64,000 bases of DNA. It comes from Xenorhabdus cabanillasii. GTDB taxonomy: Bacteria; Pseudomonadota; Gammaproteobacteria; Enterobacterales; Enterobacteriaceae. The translations under genes were made by a program, and so were the position numbers. The stretch covers positions 3,968,001-4,032,000 of the forward strand of contig NZ_QTUB01000001.1 of assembly GCF_003386665.1 (NCBI RefSeq). The letters are read 5' to 3'. Numbering within the stretch: the first letter of the stretch is position 1; each line of letters opens with the position of its first letter. Under the pieces are notes generated by a model, which did no database searches, was not told where the DNA came from, and was given only the letters and a program-made list of their open reading frames with translations. Of this stretch, positions 53,250 through 63,413 are shown piece by piece.

Positions 53250-54533
53250 TTATTGGGTATAGCTGATGGATTCAAGTTGTTTGAAATAATCAGGGAATGT
53301 TTTCGCTGTACAGCCGGGATCAAGGATAGTCACTGGGGTATCCGAAAAAGCAACTAATGAAAAACACATCGCAATGCGATGATCGTTGTAGGTTTCAATC
53401 TCAGCAAACCTTAGTTTTTCCGGTGGAACAATGCGTATGTAATCATGCCCTTCTTCTATTTCAGCACCAACTTTACGCAGCTCAGTCGCCATAGCATTAA
53501 GGCGATCAGTTTCTTTTACCCGCCAGTTATAAATATTACGAATAGTGGTTTCACCTTTGGCAAACAGTGCAGTTATCGCGATGGTCATAGCAGCATCAGG
53601 AATCGCATTCATGTCCATATCGATACCAATCAATGAGCCACGCTCGCATTCTACAAAATCATTGCCCCAACGTATGGTCGCGCCCATTTTCTCCAACACA
53701 TTTGCGAATTTCGTATCACCCTGCAAGCTGTTTTTGCCAATACCTGTAACGCGAACTGTGCCACCTTTAATCGCAGCAGCAGCAAGAAAATAAGATGCAG
53801 ATGAAGCATCACCTTCAACCAGATAATGCCCCGGTGATTGATATTGCTGTTGTCCCTTAACACGAAAAACCTGATATTGATCGTTTTCCACTACCACACC
53901 AAAACTGCCCATCAATGCCAGTGTAATATCAATGTAAGGTTTAGAAACCAGAGCTCCTTGAATATGAATTTCGGTGTCACTCAATGCCAAAGGTGCTGCC
54001 ATTAATAAAGCAGTCAGAAATTGACTGGAAACACTGCCATCTACAACAACTTTTCCACCAAGAAAACCGCCTTTGATACGCAACGGAGGGTAATTTTCTT
54101 GTTCAAGATAATCTATTTGAGCCCCGCCTTGACGTAAAGCATCCACTAAATGACCGATGGGACGTTCTTTCATTCGCGGTTCACCAGTCAGAATGACATC
54201 GTTATGCCCCAGACATAATGCAGCAGCCAATGGGCGCATTGCTGTTCCCGCATTTCCCAAGAATAGTTCCAGTCCATTTTTACCGGTTATAATTCCGCCA
54301 ATGCCATCCACTTCACAGGCAGTTCTATCATCTGACAAACGATAGGAAATACCCAATTCTGTCAACGCATTAAGCATATGGCAAATATCATCACTATCTA
54401 ATAAATTGGTCAGATAAGTTGTCCCTTTAGCAAACGCAGCAAGTAATAATGCGCGGTTGGACACACTTTTGGAACCGGGTAAATTAATAGTTCCATTAAT
54501 GCAGGATATAGGTTGTAACGTCAGGGATTGCAT
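53250..54533 (-). CDS. aroA: EPSP synthase AroA
   Basis: 5-enolpyruvylshikimate-3-phosphate synthase of the shikimate pathway, class I (glyphosate-sensitive type, [17 protein letters not shown]). The 427-residue product has [20 protein letters not shown] at the start, [20 protein letters not shown], and [13 protein letters not shown] near the end. serC lies 99 bases upstream on the same strand, so the two form the serC-aroA operon of E. coli. Confidence 0.97.
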   Translation of the reverse strand: MQSLTLQPISCINGTINLPGSKSVSNRALLLAAFAKGTTYLTNLLDSDDICHMLNALTELGISYRLSDDRTACEVDGIGGIITGKNGLELFLGNAGTAMRPLAAALCLGHNDVILTGEPRMKERPIGHLVDALRQGGAQIDYLEQENYPPLRIKGGFLGGKVVVDGSVSSQFLTALLMAAPLALSDTEIHIQGALVSKPYIDITLALMGSFGVVVENDQYQVFRVKGQQQYQSPGHYLVEGDASSASYFLAAAAIKGGTVRVTGIGKNSLQGDTKFANVLEKMGATIRWGNDFVECERGSLIGIDMDMNAIPDAAMTIAITALFAKGETTIRNIYNWRVKETDRLNAMATELRKVGAEIEEGHDYIRIVPPEKLRFAEIETYNDHRIAMCFSLVAFSDTPVTILDPGCTAKTFPDYFKQLESISYTQ

Positions 54534-54632
54534 AAACAGCGGGCTCTCCGGTTGGTAACACGTTGTATTTTTAATTGATGAGATGGATTCATATCGGGAG
54601 GTTTTATTCCTCCCGACCCGATAATAAAATTA

Positions 54633-55721
54633 TTACGCGTTGCGGCGCTCAAAATCAGCCATAAATTCGACCAATGCCTGAACACCTTCATACGGCATCG
54701 CGTTATAGATTGAAGCTCTGGCCCCTCCCGCGACTTTATGCCCTTTCAAAGCATGTAATCCTTGTGCATAGGCTTCTTCCAGAAATTTGCCATCCAGAGC
54801 CGGATTTGCCAACTGGAATGGCACATTCATGATAGAGCGGTTTTGCGATGCAACACGGTTGATATACAGGTTACTGTTATCAATAGCCTGATACAGGCTT
54901 TCAGCTTTTGCATAATTACGTTTTTTGATCTCCTGCAAACCACCTTGTTCTTTCAACCACTTGAACACCATACCAGAGAGATACCATGCAAATGTTGGTG
55001 GCGTGTTATACATAGAGTCATAATTAGCCTGTACGGTATAGTCCAGAATGGATGGGGTGTGCTGATGTGCTCTACCCAACAAATCTTCACGGATAATCAC
55101 GGACGTAATCCCTGCCGGCCCGATGTTTTTCTGAGCACCCGCATAAATAACACCATAGCGGCTTACATCAATTGGTGCAGAAAGAATGGTTGAAGAATAA
55201 TCGGCAACTACAATCTTATCATCGCCAAAATCCGGCTCTTCAAAAATCGCAATGCCATCAATGGTTTCATTAGGGCAATAATGAACATAAGCAGCATCCC
55301 TACTTAAAGCCCATTCACTCATTGGCTTTACACTTTTAATACCATCTGCTTCAGTCAGAATATTAATGACATTAGGTGTACAATATTTTTCTGCGTCTTT
55401 AGCCGCACTTTCAGCCCAATAACCACCAACGATATAATCTGCTGACGTTTTATTACCAAGTAAATTCAATGGTAATGCTGAAAACTGACCTCGGGCACCA
55501 CCATGGCAAAATAGCACCTTATAATTATCAGGTATCGATAATAAATCCCGGAGATCTTTTTCTGCTTCAGCTGCAACAGCAATAAATTCTTTGCTGCGAT
55601 GACTGATCTCCATAACCGACGTTCCCAGTCCATGCCAGTTGCAAAGTTCTTGTTCCGCACGACGTAATACTTCTGCTGGCAACATAGCTGGGCCAGCACT
55701 GAAATTATATACCTGACTCAT
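54633..55721 (-). CDS. serC: phosphoserine aminotransferase SerC
   Basis: PLP enzyme that makes 3-phosphoserine for serine synthesis and 4-phosphohydroxythreonine for pyridoxal phosphate. The 362-residue product has [20 protein letters not shown], the PLP-lysine [13 protein letters not shown] and the C-terminal [18 protein letters not shown] 55721 is preceded by GGTGAG. It leads the serC-aroA pair. Confidence 0.97.
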   Translation of the reverse strand: MSQVYNFSAGPAMLPAEVLRRAEQELCNWHGLGTSVMEISHRSKEFIAVAAEAEKDLRDLLSIPDNYKVLFCHGGARGQFSALPLNLLGNKTSADYIVGGYWAESAAKDAEKYCTPNVINILTEADGIKSVKPMSEWALSRDAAYVHYCPNETIDGIAIFEEPDFGDDKIVVADYSSTILSAPIDVSRYGVIYAGAQKNIGPAGITSVIIREDLLGRAHQHTPSILDYTVQANYDSMYNTPPTFAWYLSGMVFKWLKEQGGLQEIKKRNYAKAESLYQAIDNSNLYINRVASQNRSIMNVPFQLANPALDGKFLEEAYAQGLHALKGHKVAGGARASIYNAMPYEGVQALVEFMADFERRNA

Positions 55722-56087
55722 TAACTCACCCTATCATTGATGGATACAATAAAAATCGGACGCATTGGTTTTATCACTCCCGCTCTGCCTCTGCAATGGT
55801 TATTACCAGATTCTTGTTAACTTGTGATTAGGTCATGCTGCTTGTAGTCAAAATATTAATCTGCCCAATAAAAAACTAATTACTTCCGATTAATAATTCT
55901 ATTTTCATTATTTGAATTCATATTAATTAATAAAAACATGAATATCAAATTATGTGTAATATCTTTCAAAGCCATTCGACTTAAATTATTTTTTTTTCAA
56001 CTATTGATACAGTAAAAAATAATAATCCCACTGTTATATAACCATATAAATAAAGACAATCATTAATTATTTGCGAAAGGAATAATC
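55722..56087. other. divergent region between serC and the A-T-R gene
   Basis: No gene is visible in these 366 bases. The half near the A-T-R gene is very AT-rich. A short dyad ACAGT...ACTGT (16 apart, about 56010-56035) precedes TATATAACC and TATAAATAAAG, which could hold its -10. I cannot define a promoter securely. Confidence 0.35.
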
Positions 56088-59000
56088 ATGATTCATACAA
56101 TGATAAATACTACTCTCCATAATTTCGAAAGTAAATCAACACATCCTACTGACTGTGATTTAATTAATATTCTTATACAAAAAACTTCAGAAAATCCTGA
56201 CCACCATGCAATAATTACAGAAGAACGTACAATCAGTTACCGAGAATTAGTCCATCAAGCACGATCATTGGCATTTCACTTATATAATCTGGGTGTGAAA
56301 TATGAAACTCCCGTCGCTATTTTACTGGAACCCGGAATCGAACAAGTCATTAGTCAAGTTGCTATTCTAATGGCAGGTGGAAGTTGTGTTCCTCTCGATC
56401 CTGCCGTGCCTGATAACAGGCTATGTTTTATGTTACAAGATTTGCAAATAAATCTGACATTAACAACTCACCAATATCAAGATCGCACCTTACCAACAGA
56501 TTTCGTTATTATTAATCAAAATATATTGGAAATCTCAAAAACTGAAGATCTTCCTAATATTTATAGAGGAAAAAACCATCGTTCCCATATTTTATTCACT
56601 TCTGGAACTACTGGAACCCCCAAAGCAGTTGAAATTGAAGCTCGCGGTATTCTTCGCTTCGTTGTTAATCCAACTGATATCAATTTAACTGCTACTGATA
56701 TAATGGCCTCTATTTGTAACCCTACATTTGATGTTTATCTGTTCGAAATCTGGATAACTTTATTAAATGGAGCTTCAATAGTTGTTATTCCAAAAAAAAT
56801 AATTATTGATCCATATCTATTTAAAGTCACTTTAGAAAAGTTCTCTGTGAGTTGCCTAATTATGACGGCCACTTTATTCCACTTAACTGCTCAAACATGT
56901 CCTAATGCATTTCGTCACTTACGTTACCTTCTCGTAGGTGGTGAAACTCTAAATCCACATGTTTTACGCCAAGTTTTACAATTCACTCCCCCCCAACATT
57001 TCATAAACTGCTATGGCCCCACTGAAAGTACCATCATGGCCCTAACCTATGAAGCCACGTTAGACGAATTAACAGAAGACAATGTACCAATAGGAAAGCC
57101 AATTGCTAATGCTGATATCTATATTTTAGATGACCAACAACAACCTGTTGCGCCAAATCAAATAGGTGAGATATATCTTGCAGGCGAGGGTTTAGCCCGT
57201 GGTTATTGGAATCGTCCAGAAATTAACGCTCAACGTTTCATGATGATTGACGTTGAGAAAAATAACCAATTAAAAAGAACATACAGAACCGGTGATTTAG
57301 GCTGGCAACGTTCTGATGGTATTTATATGTATGCAGGACGGATAGATAATCAGATAAAAATACGCGGACATCGTATCGAAATTGAAGAGGTAGAAACTCA
57401 GCTATTGAAAAGCCAACTACTACAATCAGCGGCTGTATGCGTAGTAAAAAAAGAGAATACAGAACCCTACTTAATTGCTTTTATCATTCCTAAAGAATCG
57501 GAAACTTTCTCCAGACAAACACTCACTCAATGTGTGAGTCATCATTTACCTGATTATATGCACCCCCGGCTTGTCGTTGTTGAAAATATTCCTCTTACCC
57601 TAAATGGTAAAATGGATAGAGCCCGTTTGCTAGAGGAATATTTGAAGAACCAAAAACAACAATTTCTGTCTCAATTAAATACTGAAATGAGCGAAGAGGA
57701 ATTGATCATTTTGAATATTTGGAGTCAAATCTTAGATAATTACGATATTACGTTAGATAGCGATTTCTTCCAGTTAGGCGGTAATTCATTACAAGCAGCC
57801 AGACTTATTATTGAAATCGGGGATAAGATGCAGCGAGCTTTACCCGTTCAACTCTTATATGAATCATCCACACCAAGAAAATTAGTAACAAGCTTACAAC
57901 AAAACAAGAACGACCTCGCTGATTTATGCACTATTATGCTTAAAGATGGCATACTCCCTTCAGATATTCAGCCATTATCTCAATCACCCCAACCGTGGCT
58001 CAATTTAGACACAGGACGGGTATTATTAACCGGAGCAACCGGGTTTTTAGGCGCGTTTTTCCTGCGTGACCTGTTGTTACAAACAGAAATTAATAAGGTT
58101 ATTTGTCTGGTACGTGCAGACAATAATGAAACTGCCCTACTGCGAGTTAAGAAAAATCTGAATCAATATGGCCTATGGAAAGAAGAATTTCTCTCACGAT
58201 TGCAAGTTGTTGCCAGTGATCTTATCAAACCTCAATTAGCCCTGAGCCAACAAATTTATGACCAACTCTCTACGGAATGTGATGTTATTTTTCATTTGGC
58301 TGCACATGTAAATTATATTCAGCCTTACTCTACGCATTATTCTGACAATATTTTGGGAACATTGAATGTATTACGCTTTGCTGTCAGCAAAAAAACAAAG
58401 CCCTTACATTATGTATCTACTCTTTCTGTTTTTGGCCCCGTCGGCCTTTTCTCTCCTGTATCCAGAATATATGAAGATGACGATATAACCCCTTACTTGA
58501 CACACTTAAAATATGATTCAGGATATTCACAAAGTCAGTGGGTTGTTGAACAGATAATATGGCAGGCCAGAAACAGAGGAATACCTCTTGCGGTATATCG
58601 TTCTGGCTTTATCATGGGAGATAGCCTGACCGGAGTAAGTAACCCCAACGATTTTGTTTCCAGGATGATCAAAGGCTGTATAATGATCAAAGCTTATCCA
58701 CTATTAGCCAATCAACGAAAAGAATTCGTTCCCGTTAATTATGTCAGCCAACTCTTACTTGATATCTCTCGTAATAACCGCAACCTGGGAAAAGCTTATC
58801 ATCTAATTTCACCTGACAATAAACAATCTGTCGATTTAAATCCATTTTTTGAATTAATTAATCAGTGTGGTTATCACCTCAAAGACATGCATTATTCTGA
58901 GTGGCTAAAAAAATTAGAAACAGATCAAAAATTGACAGATAACCCGCTGCTACCATTACTGCCGATGTTATCTGAAAAAGTTTATGGTGAGTTTACACGC

Positions 59001-59144
59001 TGGGAAGTGTACGAAAATATGCCAACATATGATGCAAAAAATACAGAATCAGCATTAGAAACACCTGTTATATACACACCAATGGATAGAGATCTTCTAA
59101 AACGTTATCTTACTTACTGGAAACAAATAGGTTTTTTGTCATAG
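56088..59144 (+). CDS. NRPS-like A-T-R protein (adenylation, carrier, thioester reductase)
   Basis: A single 1018-residue protein with three NRPS domains. Adenylation (about 30-515): TSGTTGTPKA (A3, 171-180), NPTFDVYLFE (A4), NCYGPTE (A5, 307-313), YRTGDLG (A7, 399-405), GRIDNQIKIRGHRIEIEEVE (A8), Lys508 in NGKMDR (A10). Carrier: FFQLGGNSLQAARLI with phosphopantetheine Ser567. Reductase of the SDR type (about 644-1018): GATGFLG (649-655), STLSVFG, YSQSQW and YRSGFIMGD. By hand I read the specificity residues as D-V-F-T-L-G-C-I-M-K; no matching substrate is known to me. Such proteins (fungal Lys2, PvfC-type enzymes of Pseudomonas) activate an acid or amino acid and release it as an aldehyde, often giving pyrazines or imines. 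The usual YxxxK Lys is Gln817 here. There is no condensation domain or tailoring neighbour. AAAGGA lies 6 bases before ATG 56088. It looks AT-richer than its neighbours and is absent from E. coli at this locus. Confidence 0.88.
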   Translation: MIHTMINTTLHNFESKSTHPTDCDLINILIQKTSENPDHHAIITEERTISYRELVHQARSLAFHLYNLGVKYETPVAILLEPGIEQVISQVAILMAGGSCVPLDPAVPDNRLCFMLQDLQINLTLTTHQYQDRTLPTDFVIINQNILEISKTEDLPNIYRGKNHRSHILFTSGTTGTPKAVEIEARGILRFVVNPTDINLTATDIMASICNPTFDVYLFEIWITLLNGASIVVIPKKIIIDPYLFKVTLEKFSVSCLIMTATLFHLTAQTCPNAFRHLRYLLVGGETLNPHVLRQVLQFTPPQHFINCYGPTESTIMALTYEATLDELTEDNVPIGKPIANADIYILDDQQQPVAPNQIGEIYLAGEGLARGYWNRPEINAQRFMMIDVEKNNQLKRTYRTGDLGWQRSDGIYMYAGRIDNQIKIRGHRIEIEEVETQLLKSQLLQSAAVCVVKKENTEPYLIAFIIPKESETFSRQTLTQCVSHHLPDYMHPRLVVVENIPLTLNGKMDRARLLEEYLKNQKQQFLSQLNTEMSEEELIILNIWSQILDNYDITLDSDFFQLGGNSLQAARLIIEIGDKMQRALPVQLLYESSTPRKLVTSLQQNKNDLADLCTIMLKDGILPSDIQPLSQSPQPWLNLDTGRVLLTGATGFLGAFFLRDLLLQTEINKVICLVRADNNETALLRVKKNLNQYGLWKEEFLSRLQVVASDLIKPQLALSQQIYDQLSTECDVIFHLAAHVNYIQPYSTHYSDNILGTLNVLRFAVSKKTKPLHYVSTLSVFGPVGLFSPVSRIYEDDDITPYLTHLKYDSGYSQSQWVVEQIIWQARNRGIPLAVYRSGFIMGDSLTGVSNPNDFVSRMIKGCIMIKAYPLLANQRKEFVPVNYVSQLLLDISRNNRNLGKAYHLISPDNKQSVDLNPFFELINQCGYHLKDMHYSEWLKKLETDQKLTDNPLLPLLPMLSEKVYGEFTRWEVYENMPTYDAKNTESALETPVIYTPMDRDLLKRYLTYWKQIGFLS

Positions 59145-59167
59145 CGTAGAGTTTATATTTTACACAA

Positions 59168-59199
59168 TACAGAAAGACGTTTTTAAACGTCTTTCTGCC
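59168..59199. terminator. bidirectional hairpin between A-T-R gene and ansB
   Basis: Inverted repeat CAGAAAGACG / CGTCTTTCTG around TTTTTAAA, in the convergent gap between the A-T-R gene and ansB. Lack of a strong U-tract on either side makes its efficiency uncertain. Confidence 0.65.
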
Positions 59200-59210
59200 T
59201 GGAGCAGGAA

Positions 59211-60254
59211 TTAATATTTAGAAAACATTTCCTGAATTTTTACTGGATCAGAAGTTTCAGTCAGAGCCAGTTGCAGAAGAACACGTGCTTTCTGCGGGTT
59301 CAAACGTTCTGATGCTACAAAACCATATTTGCTGTCATTAACTTCAGCATTCTGAGTAGTGTAACCGAAAGGAATACGGCTGGAGCGAACAACTACAACG
59401 CCATCTTTAGCTGCTTGAGCCAGTGTGTCCAAAATGGATTTATAGATATTACCGTTACCTACACCCGCACTGATAATCCCTTTATAACCATTTTCCACAA
59501 ATGCTTTTGCTGGCAAATCAGAAGCATTCGAGTAGTTGTAAACGATACCTACTTTTGGCAATTCGTCCAGTTTGCTGACATCAAAAACAGCTTTATCAGC
59601 TCTTACTGGTGCAACAGAGTAGTAGTTAACTTTACCGTTATGAATAAAACCCTGGGAACCCGCATTTACTGCCTGGAATGCCTGAACTTCAGTGGTGCTC
59701 AATTTGCTGATATCACGACCATGAATAACAGAGTCATTCATAGCTAGCAAGACACCACGGTTTGCGGAATTTTTATCTGCTGCTACAGCTACTGCATTAT
59801 AGAGGTTCAATGGACCGTCAGCCCCCAGAGCAGTTGATGGACGCATTGCTCCAACCATTACTATTGGTTTATGGCACTGAGTAGTCAGGTCAAGGAAGTA
59901 AGCAGTTTCTTCCATAGTGTCAGTACCGTGAGTGATTACAAAACCGTCGGTTTTATCACAATCAGCATTGATCTTTTTCGCCAGAGTCAGCCAGACTTGA
60001 TCGTTCATGTCCTGTGAACCAATGCTAACAACCTGCTCCCCTTTCAGATCAGCAATATTTTTGATGGCGGGAACAGCATTCAGCAATGAATCAATACCGA
60101 CTTTACCCGCAGTATAACTAGACTGAGTTGCAGATTCACCACCCCCAGCAATTGTGCCACCTGTTGCTAACACAGTAATGTTTGGCAAAGCAAACGCAGA
60201 ACCACTGACTAAAGCCAGAAAACTGGCCACTGTTGTTTTTTTGATCTTTTTCAT
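59211..60254 (-). CDS. ansB: periplasmic L-asparaginase II
   Basis: AnsB hydrolyses L-asparagine to aspartate and ammonia. The 347-residue product (348 in E. coli) starts with a signal peptide (MKKIKKTTVASFLALVSGSA) and has the catalytic threonines in ATGGTIAGGG and HGTDTMEETAYFL, plus AMRPSTALGADGP. AGAGGTTG precedes ATG 60254. In E. coli ansB is regulated by FNR and CRP; here its placement next to ycaO differs from E. coli and may be a local rearrangement. Confidence 0.96.
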   Translation of the reverse strand: MKKIKKTTVASFLALVSGSAFALPNITVLATGGTIAGGGESATQSSYTAGKVGIDSLLNAVPAIKNIADLKGEQVVSIGSQDMNDQVWLTLAKKINADCDKTDGFVITHGTDTMEETAYFLDLTTQCHKPIVMVGAMRPSTALGADGPLNLYNAVAVAADKNSANRGVLLAMNDSVIHGRDISKLSTTEVQAFQAVNAGSQGFIHNGKVNYYSVAPVRADKAVFDVSKLDELPKVGIVYNYSNASDLPAKAFVENGYKGIISAGVGNGNIYKSILDTLAQAAKDGVVVVRSSRIPFGYTTQNAEVNDSKYGFVASERLNPQKARVLLQLALTETSDPVKIQEMFSKY

Positions 60255-60403
60255 TATTCAACCTCTTGTAAAAAAAGCTATTTTAGTATGTATAAGAGAA
60301 ATAAATAAACTCTAATTAACAATAATTTTTGGAATTAAATAGAGGAGACAAAAAAAACTCCGTATGATATGCAATTCTTAACAGAAATCGAAGTGAATAA
60401 ACG

Positions 60404-62173
60404 ATGACGCAAACCTATATTCCAGGCAAAGATGCCGCACTGGAAGATTCAATTAATAAATTCCAGCATAAACTGGACTCTCTTGGCTTTAATATTGAAG
60501 AAGCCTCATGGCTAAATCCTGTTCCGAATGTCTGGTCAGTGCATATCCGCGATCGTGATTGTCCATTGTGTTTTACTAACGGCAAGGGAGCCAGTAAAAA
60601 AGCAGCATTAGCCTCTGCATTAGGTGAATACTTTGAGCGTCTATCGACAAATTATTTTTTCGCTGATTTTTATCTTGGAAATACGATTGCCAAAAGCGAA
60701 TTTGTTCATTATCCAAACGAAAAGTGGTTCCCTCTGCCGGAAGATGATTCCTTGCCAGAAGGTATTCTGGACGAACATTTGCACCGTTTTTACAATCCTG
60801 ACAACGAACTTTGTGGCAGTCAGTTGATTGATTTACAATCCGGTAATGAAGAACGTGGGATCTGCGCATTGCCATTCACTCGTCAGTCCGATAATGAAAC
60901 CGTTTATATTCCGATGAATATCGTTGGGAATCTGTATGTTTCAAACGGTATGTCGGCGGGTAATAGCGTAAACGAAGCTCGTGTTCAGGGGCTATCCGAA
61001 GTATTCGAGCGCTATGTGAAAAACCGCATTATCGCAGAATGCATTAGTTTGCCTGAAATTCCACAAATTGTGATGGATCGCTATCCCGGTGTTGTTGCAT
61101 CAGTCAATAAATTGCAGGAAGAAGGTTTCCCACTTTATTGCTATGATGCTTCTTTGGGCGGTCAATTCCCGGTGATCTGCGTTGTACTGTTCAACCCCAA
61201 CAACGGCACATGTTTTGCCTCTTTTGGTGCTCACCCTGATTTCGGTGTTGCATTAGAACGTACCGTGACAGAACTTTTACAAGGCCGCAGTCTGAAAGAT
61301 CTTGATGTCTTTACACCACCAAGTTTCGATGATGAAGAAGTTTCTGAACACACAAATCTGGAAACTCACTTTATTGATTCAAGCGGCGCAATTAGCTGGG
61401 ATCTGTTCAAACAAGATGCTGATTATGAATTTGCTGATTGGGATTTCAGCGGTACAACAGAAGAAGAATTCGCAACCTTGATGGGCATTTTCAATTCACT
61501 GGATGCAGAAGTTTATATTGCTGATTATGGACATCTTGGTGTTTATGCCTGTCGTATTCTGATACCGGGTATGTCAGATATTTACCCGGTTGAAGATCTG
61601 TACATTGCCAATAATACAATGGGAACTCACCTGCGTGACACTATTCTGTCCTTGCCTGATAGCCAGTGGCAACCGGAAGAATACCTTGCCTTCCTTGAAC
61701 AAATAGACGAAGAAGGTCTGGATGATTTTACCCGCGTTCGTGAATTATTAGGAATTGCAGCAGGTAAAGATAACGGCTGGAGCAACTTGCGTCTTGGTGA
61801 GCTGAAATCCATGCTGGCACTGGCAGGTAATGATCTGGAGCAGGCTCTGATATGGGTGGACTGGACACAAGATTTCAATTCTTCTGTCTTCACAGCAGAA
61901 AGGGCAAATTATTATCGCTGCCTGCATACCCTACTATTGCTTACCCAAGAAAAAGATCGTGATCCAGGGCAATATCATCAGGCTTTTGTCAAAATGTATG
62001 GTCAGAAAGCGGTAGATGCTGCATCTTCAGCCATTGATGGTAAAAACTGTTTCTACGGCTTGTGGTCTGTTGATTCAGAATTAAAAGCATTACCAGCCCA
62101 TCAGGCGTTATTAAATGCTTATGAAAAATTACAAAAAGCCAAACGGAATTTTTGGATAAATAAACAGGGATAA
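60404..62173 (+). CDS. ycaO: YcaO cyclodehydratase-family protein
   Basis: YcaO is the founding member of an ATP-dependent family; in E. coli it takes part in beta-methylthiolation of ribosomal protein S12 with RimO. The 589-residue product (586 in E. coli) has CFTNGKGASKKAALASALGE and EYFERLSTNYFF, the ATP-binding part ARVQGLSEVFERYVK, and the long C-terminal tetratricopeptide-like region. It is not next to a precursor peptide or a cyclodehydratase partner, so a RiPP role is unlikely. It lies upstream of focA as in E. coli. Confidence 0.95.
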   Translation: MTQTYIPGKDAALEDSINKFQHKLDSLGFNIEEASWLNPVPNVWSVHIRDRDCPLCFTNGKGASKKAALASALGEYFERLSTNYFFADFYLGNTIAKSEFVHYPNEKWFPLPEDDSLPEGILDEHLHRFYNPDNELCGSQLIDLQSGNEERGICALPFTRQSDNETVYIPMNIVGNLYVSNGMSAGNSVNEARVQGLSEVFERYVKNRIIAECISLPEIPQIVMDRYPGVVASVNKLQEEGFPLYCYDASLGGQFPVICVVLFNPNNGTCFASFGAHPDFGVALERTVTELLQGRSLKDLDVFTPPSFDDEEVSEHTNLETHFIDSSGAISWDLFKQDADYEFADWDFSGTTEEEFATLMGIFNSLDAEVYIADYGHLGVYACRILIPGMSDIYPVEDLYIANNTMGTHLRDTILSLPDSQWQPEEYLAFLEQIDEEGLDDFTRVRELLGIAAGKDNGWSNLRLGELKSMLALAGNDLEQALIWVDWTQDFNSSVFTAERANYYRCLHTLLLLTQEKDRDPGQYHQAFVKMYGQKAVDAASSAIDGKNCFYGLWSVDSELKALPAHQALLNAYEKLQKAKRNFWINKQG

Positions 62174-62498
62174 ATAATCTGTTAAATTAAAGTAATTTTT
62201 TGGCAAAAGTAAGACTCAGGTTAAATTACATTTATTTTCAAATAACAAATAAATGACAATTTAACCTGTTATTTTACTTTTTCTGTATTTTCCTCAGAAT
62301 TCTTCATGTAAAATATTTTTATAAATTTTAAAAAATTTTTTTATTTAAAAATCAATAAATTATATTCAAAAAGGCTATTTCAACAGCTATAACTCACCAG
62401 ACTTTCGATTTAACATGATCCATGTCAAATTCAGGTCAATACCCGTTTGTTACTATCATCACGTGCTATAATTAATTAAGGATAAAGAGAGTGTTAGT
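62174..62498 (+). promoter_or_regulatory. focA-pflB upstream region
   Basis: 325 AT-rich bases without a gene. A good extended -10 (TGCTATAAT, 62464-62472) lies 27 bases before the focA start. ATGATCCATGTCAA (62415-62428) resembles the FNR consensus TTGATN4ATCAA with two mismatches, as expected for an anaerobically induced operon. I could not define an ArcA site. Confidence 0.45.
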
Positions 62499-63350
62499 AT
62501 GAAAACTGACAACCCTTTTAATTTATATCCGCCTGCTGTAATGGCACAAATTGCTGATGATAGTGGTGTATATAAAGTCAATAAACAGCTCGTAATAACT
62601 TATTTATCAGCAATCATGGCTGGTGTATTTATTTCCATTGCTTTTGTCTTTTATATTACGGCTACAACAGGAACTTTTTCCATTCCTTACGGTTTGGCTA
62701 AATTGACCGGTGGTATCTGTTTCTCCCTGGGCTTAATGTTAGTAATAATATTTGGTGTCGATCTCTTCACCTCCACAGTATTGACTATTGTTTCAAAAGC
62801 AACGGGTCGTATTACCTGGTCACAAATGTTCAAAAACTGGATTAACGTCTATATCGGTAATCTGATTGGAACTTTATTTTTTGTCACTTTAATGTGGCAT
62901 TCGGGCCAATATGCCGTCGCCAATGGTTTCTGGGGCCTGAACGTATTACAGGTAGCCGATCATAAAATGCACCATACCTTTATTGAAGCACTGTGCTTAG
63001 GCATTTTAGCTAATTTGATGGTATGTCTTGCTGTCTGGATGAGTTATGCAGGCCGCAGCCTTATTGATAAATTATTTGCATTAATTCTGCCGATTAGTAT
63101 GTTCGTCGCAAGTGGCTTTGAACACAGCATTGCTAACATGTTTCTGATCCCTTTTGGAATTGTTATTAAAGAGTTCGCTCCCGCTGAATTCTGGGAAAAA
63201 GTAGGAACAACACCGGAGCAATTTCCCCAACTGACAGTCTCAAATTTTATTACTGATAACCTGCTCCCAGTTACGATCGGTAACATCATTGGTGGTTCGA
63301 TATTGGTTGGGTTGACTTATTGGTTCATTTATTTACGTGGTCGACGCTGA
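62499..63350 (+). CDS. focA: formate channel FocA
   Basis: Pentameric formate/nitrite transporter family channel for formate made by pyruvate formate-lyase. The 283-residue product (285 in E. coli) begins DNPFNLYPPAVMAQIADDSG, then six transmembrane helices, with the selectivity histidine segment ASGFEHSIANM. It is followed by pflB after 63 bases. GAGAG lies 8 bases before ATG 62499. Confidence 0.96.
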   Translation: MKTDNPFNLYPPAVMAQIADDSGVYKVNKQLVITYLSAIMAGVFISIAFVFYITATTGTFSIPYGLAKLTGGICFSLGLMLVIIFGVDLFTSTVLTIVSKATGRITWSQMFKNWINVYIGNLIGTLFFVTLMWHSGQYAVANGFWGLNVLQVADHKMHHTFIEALCLGILANLMVCLAVWMSYAGRSLIDKLFALILPISMFVASGFEHSIANMFLIPFGIVIKEFAPAEFWEKVGTTPEQFPQLTVSNFITDNLLPVTIGNIIGGSILVGLTYWFIYLRGRR

Positions 63351-63413
63351 CATTAACATTAATTTGCTTCCACACCCAATTTCCAAGTTCTACTGTTAAA
63401 AGGTAAAAGTATC

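Noticed and set aside
60404..62173. ycaO as the core of a RiPP (thiazole/oxazole peptide) cluster
   Set aside because: No precursor peptide, dehydrogenase or E1-like partner is near; length and context match the housekeeping YcaO next to focA-pflB.
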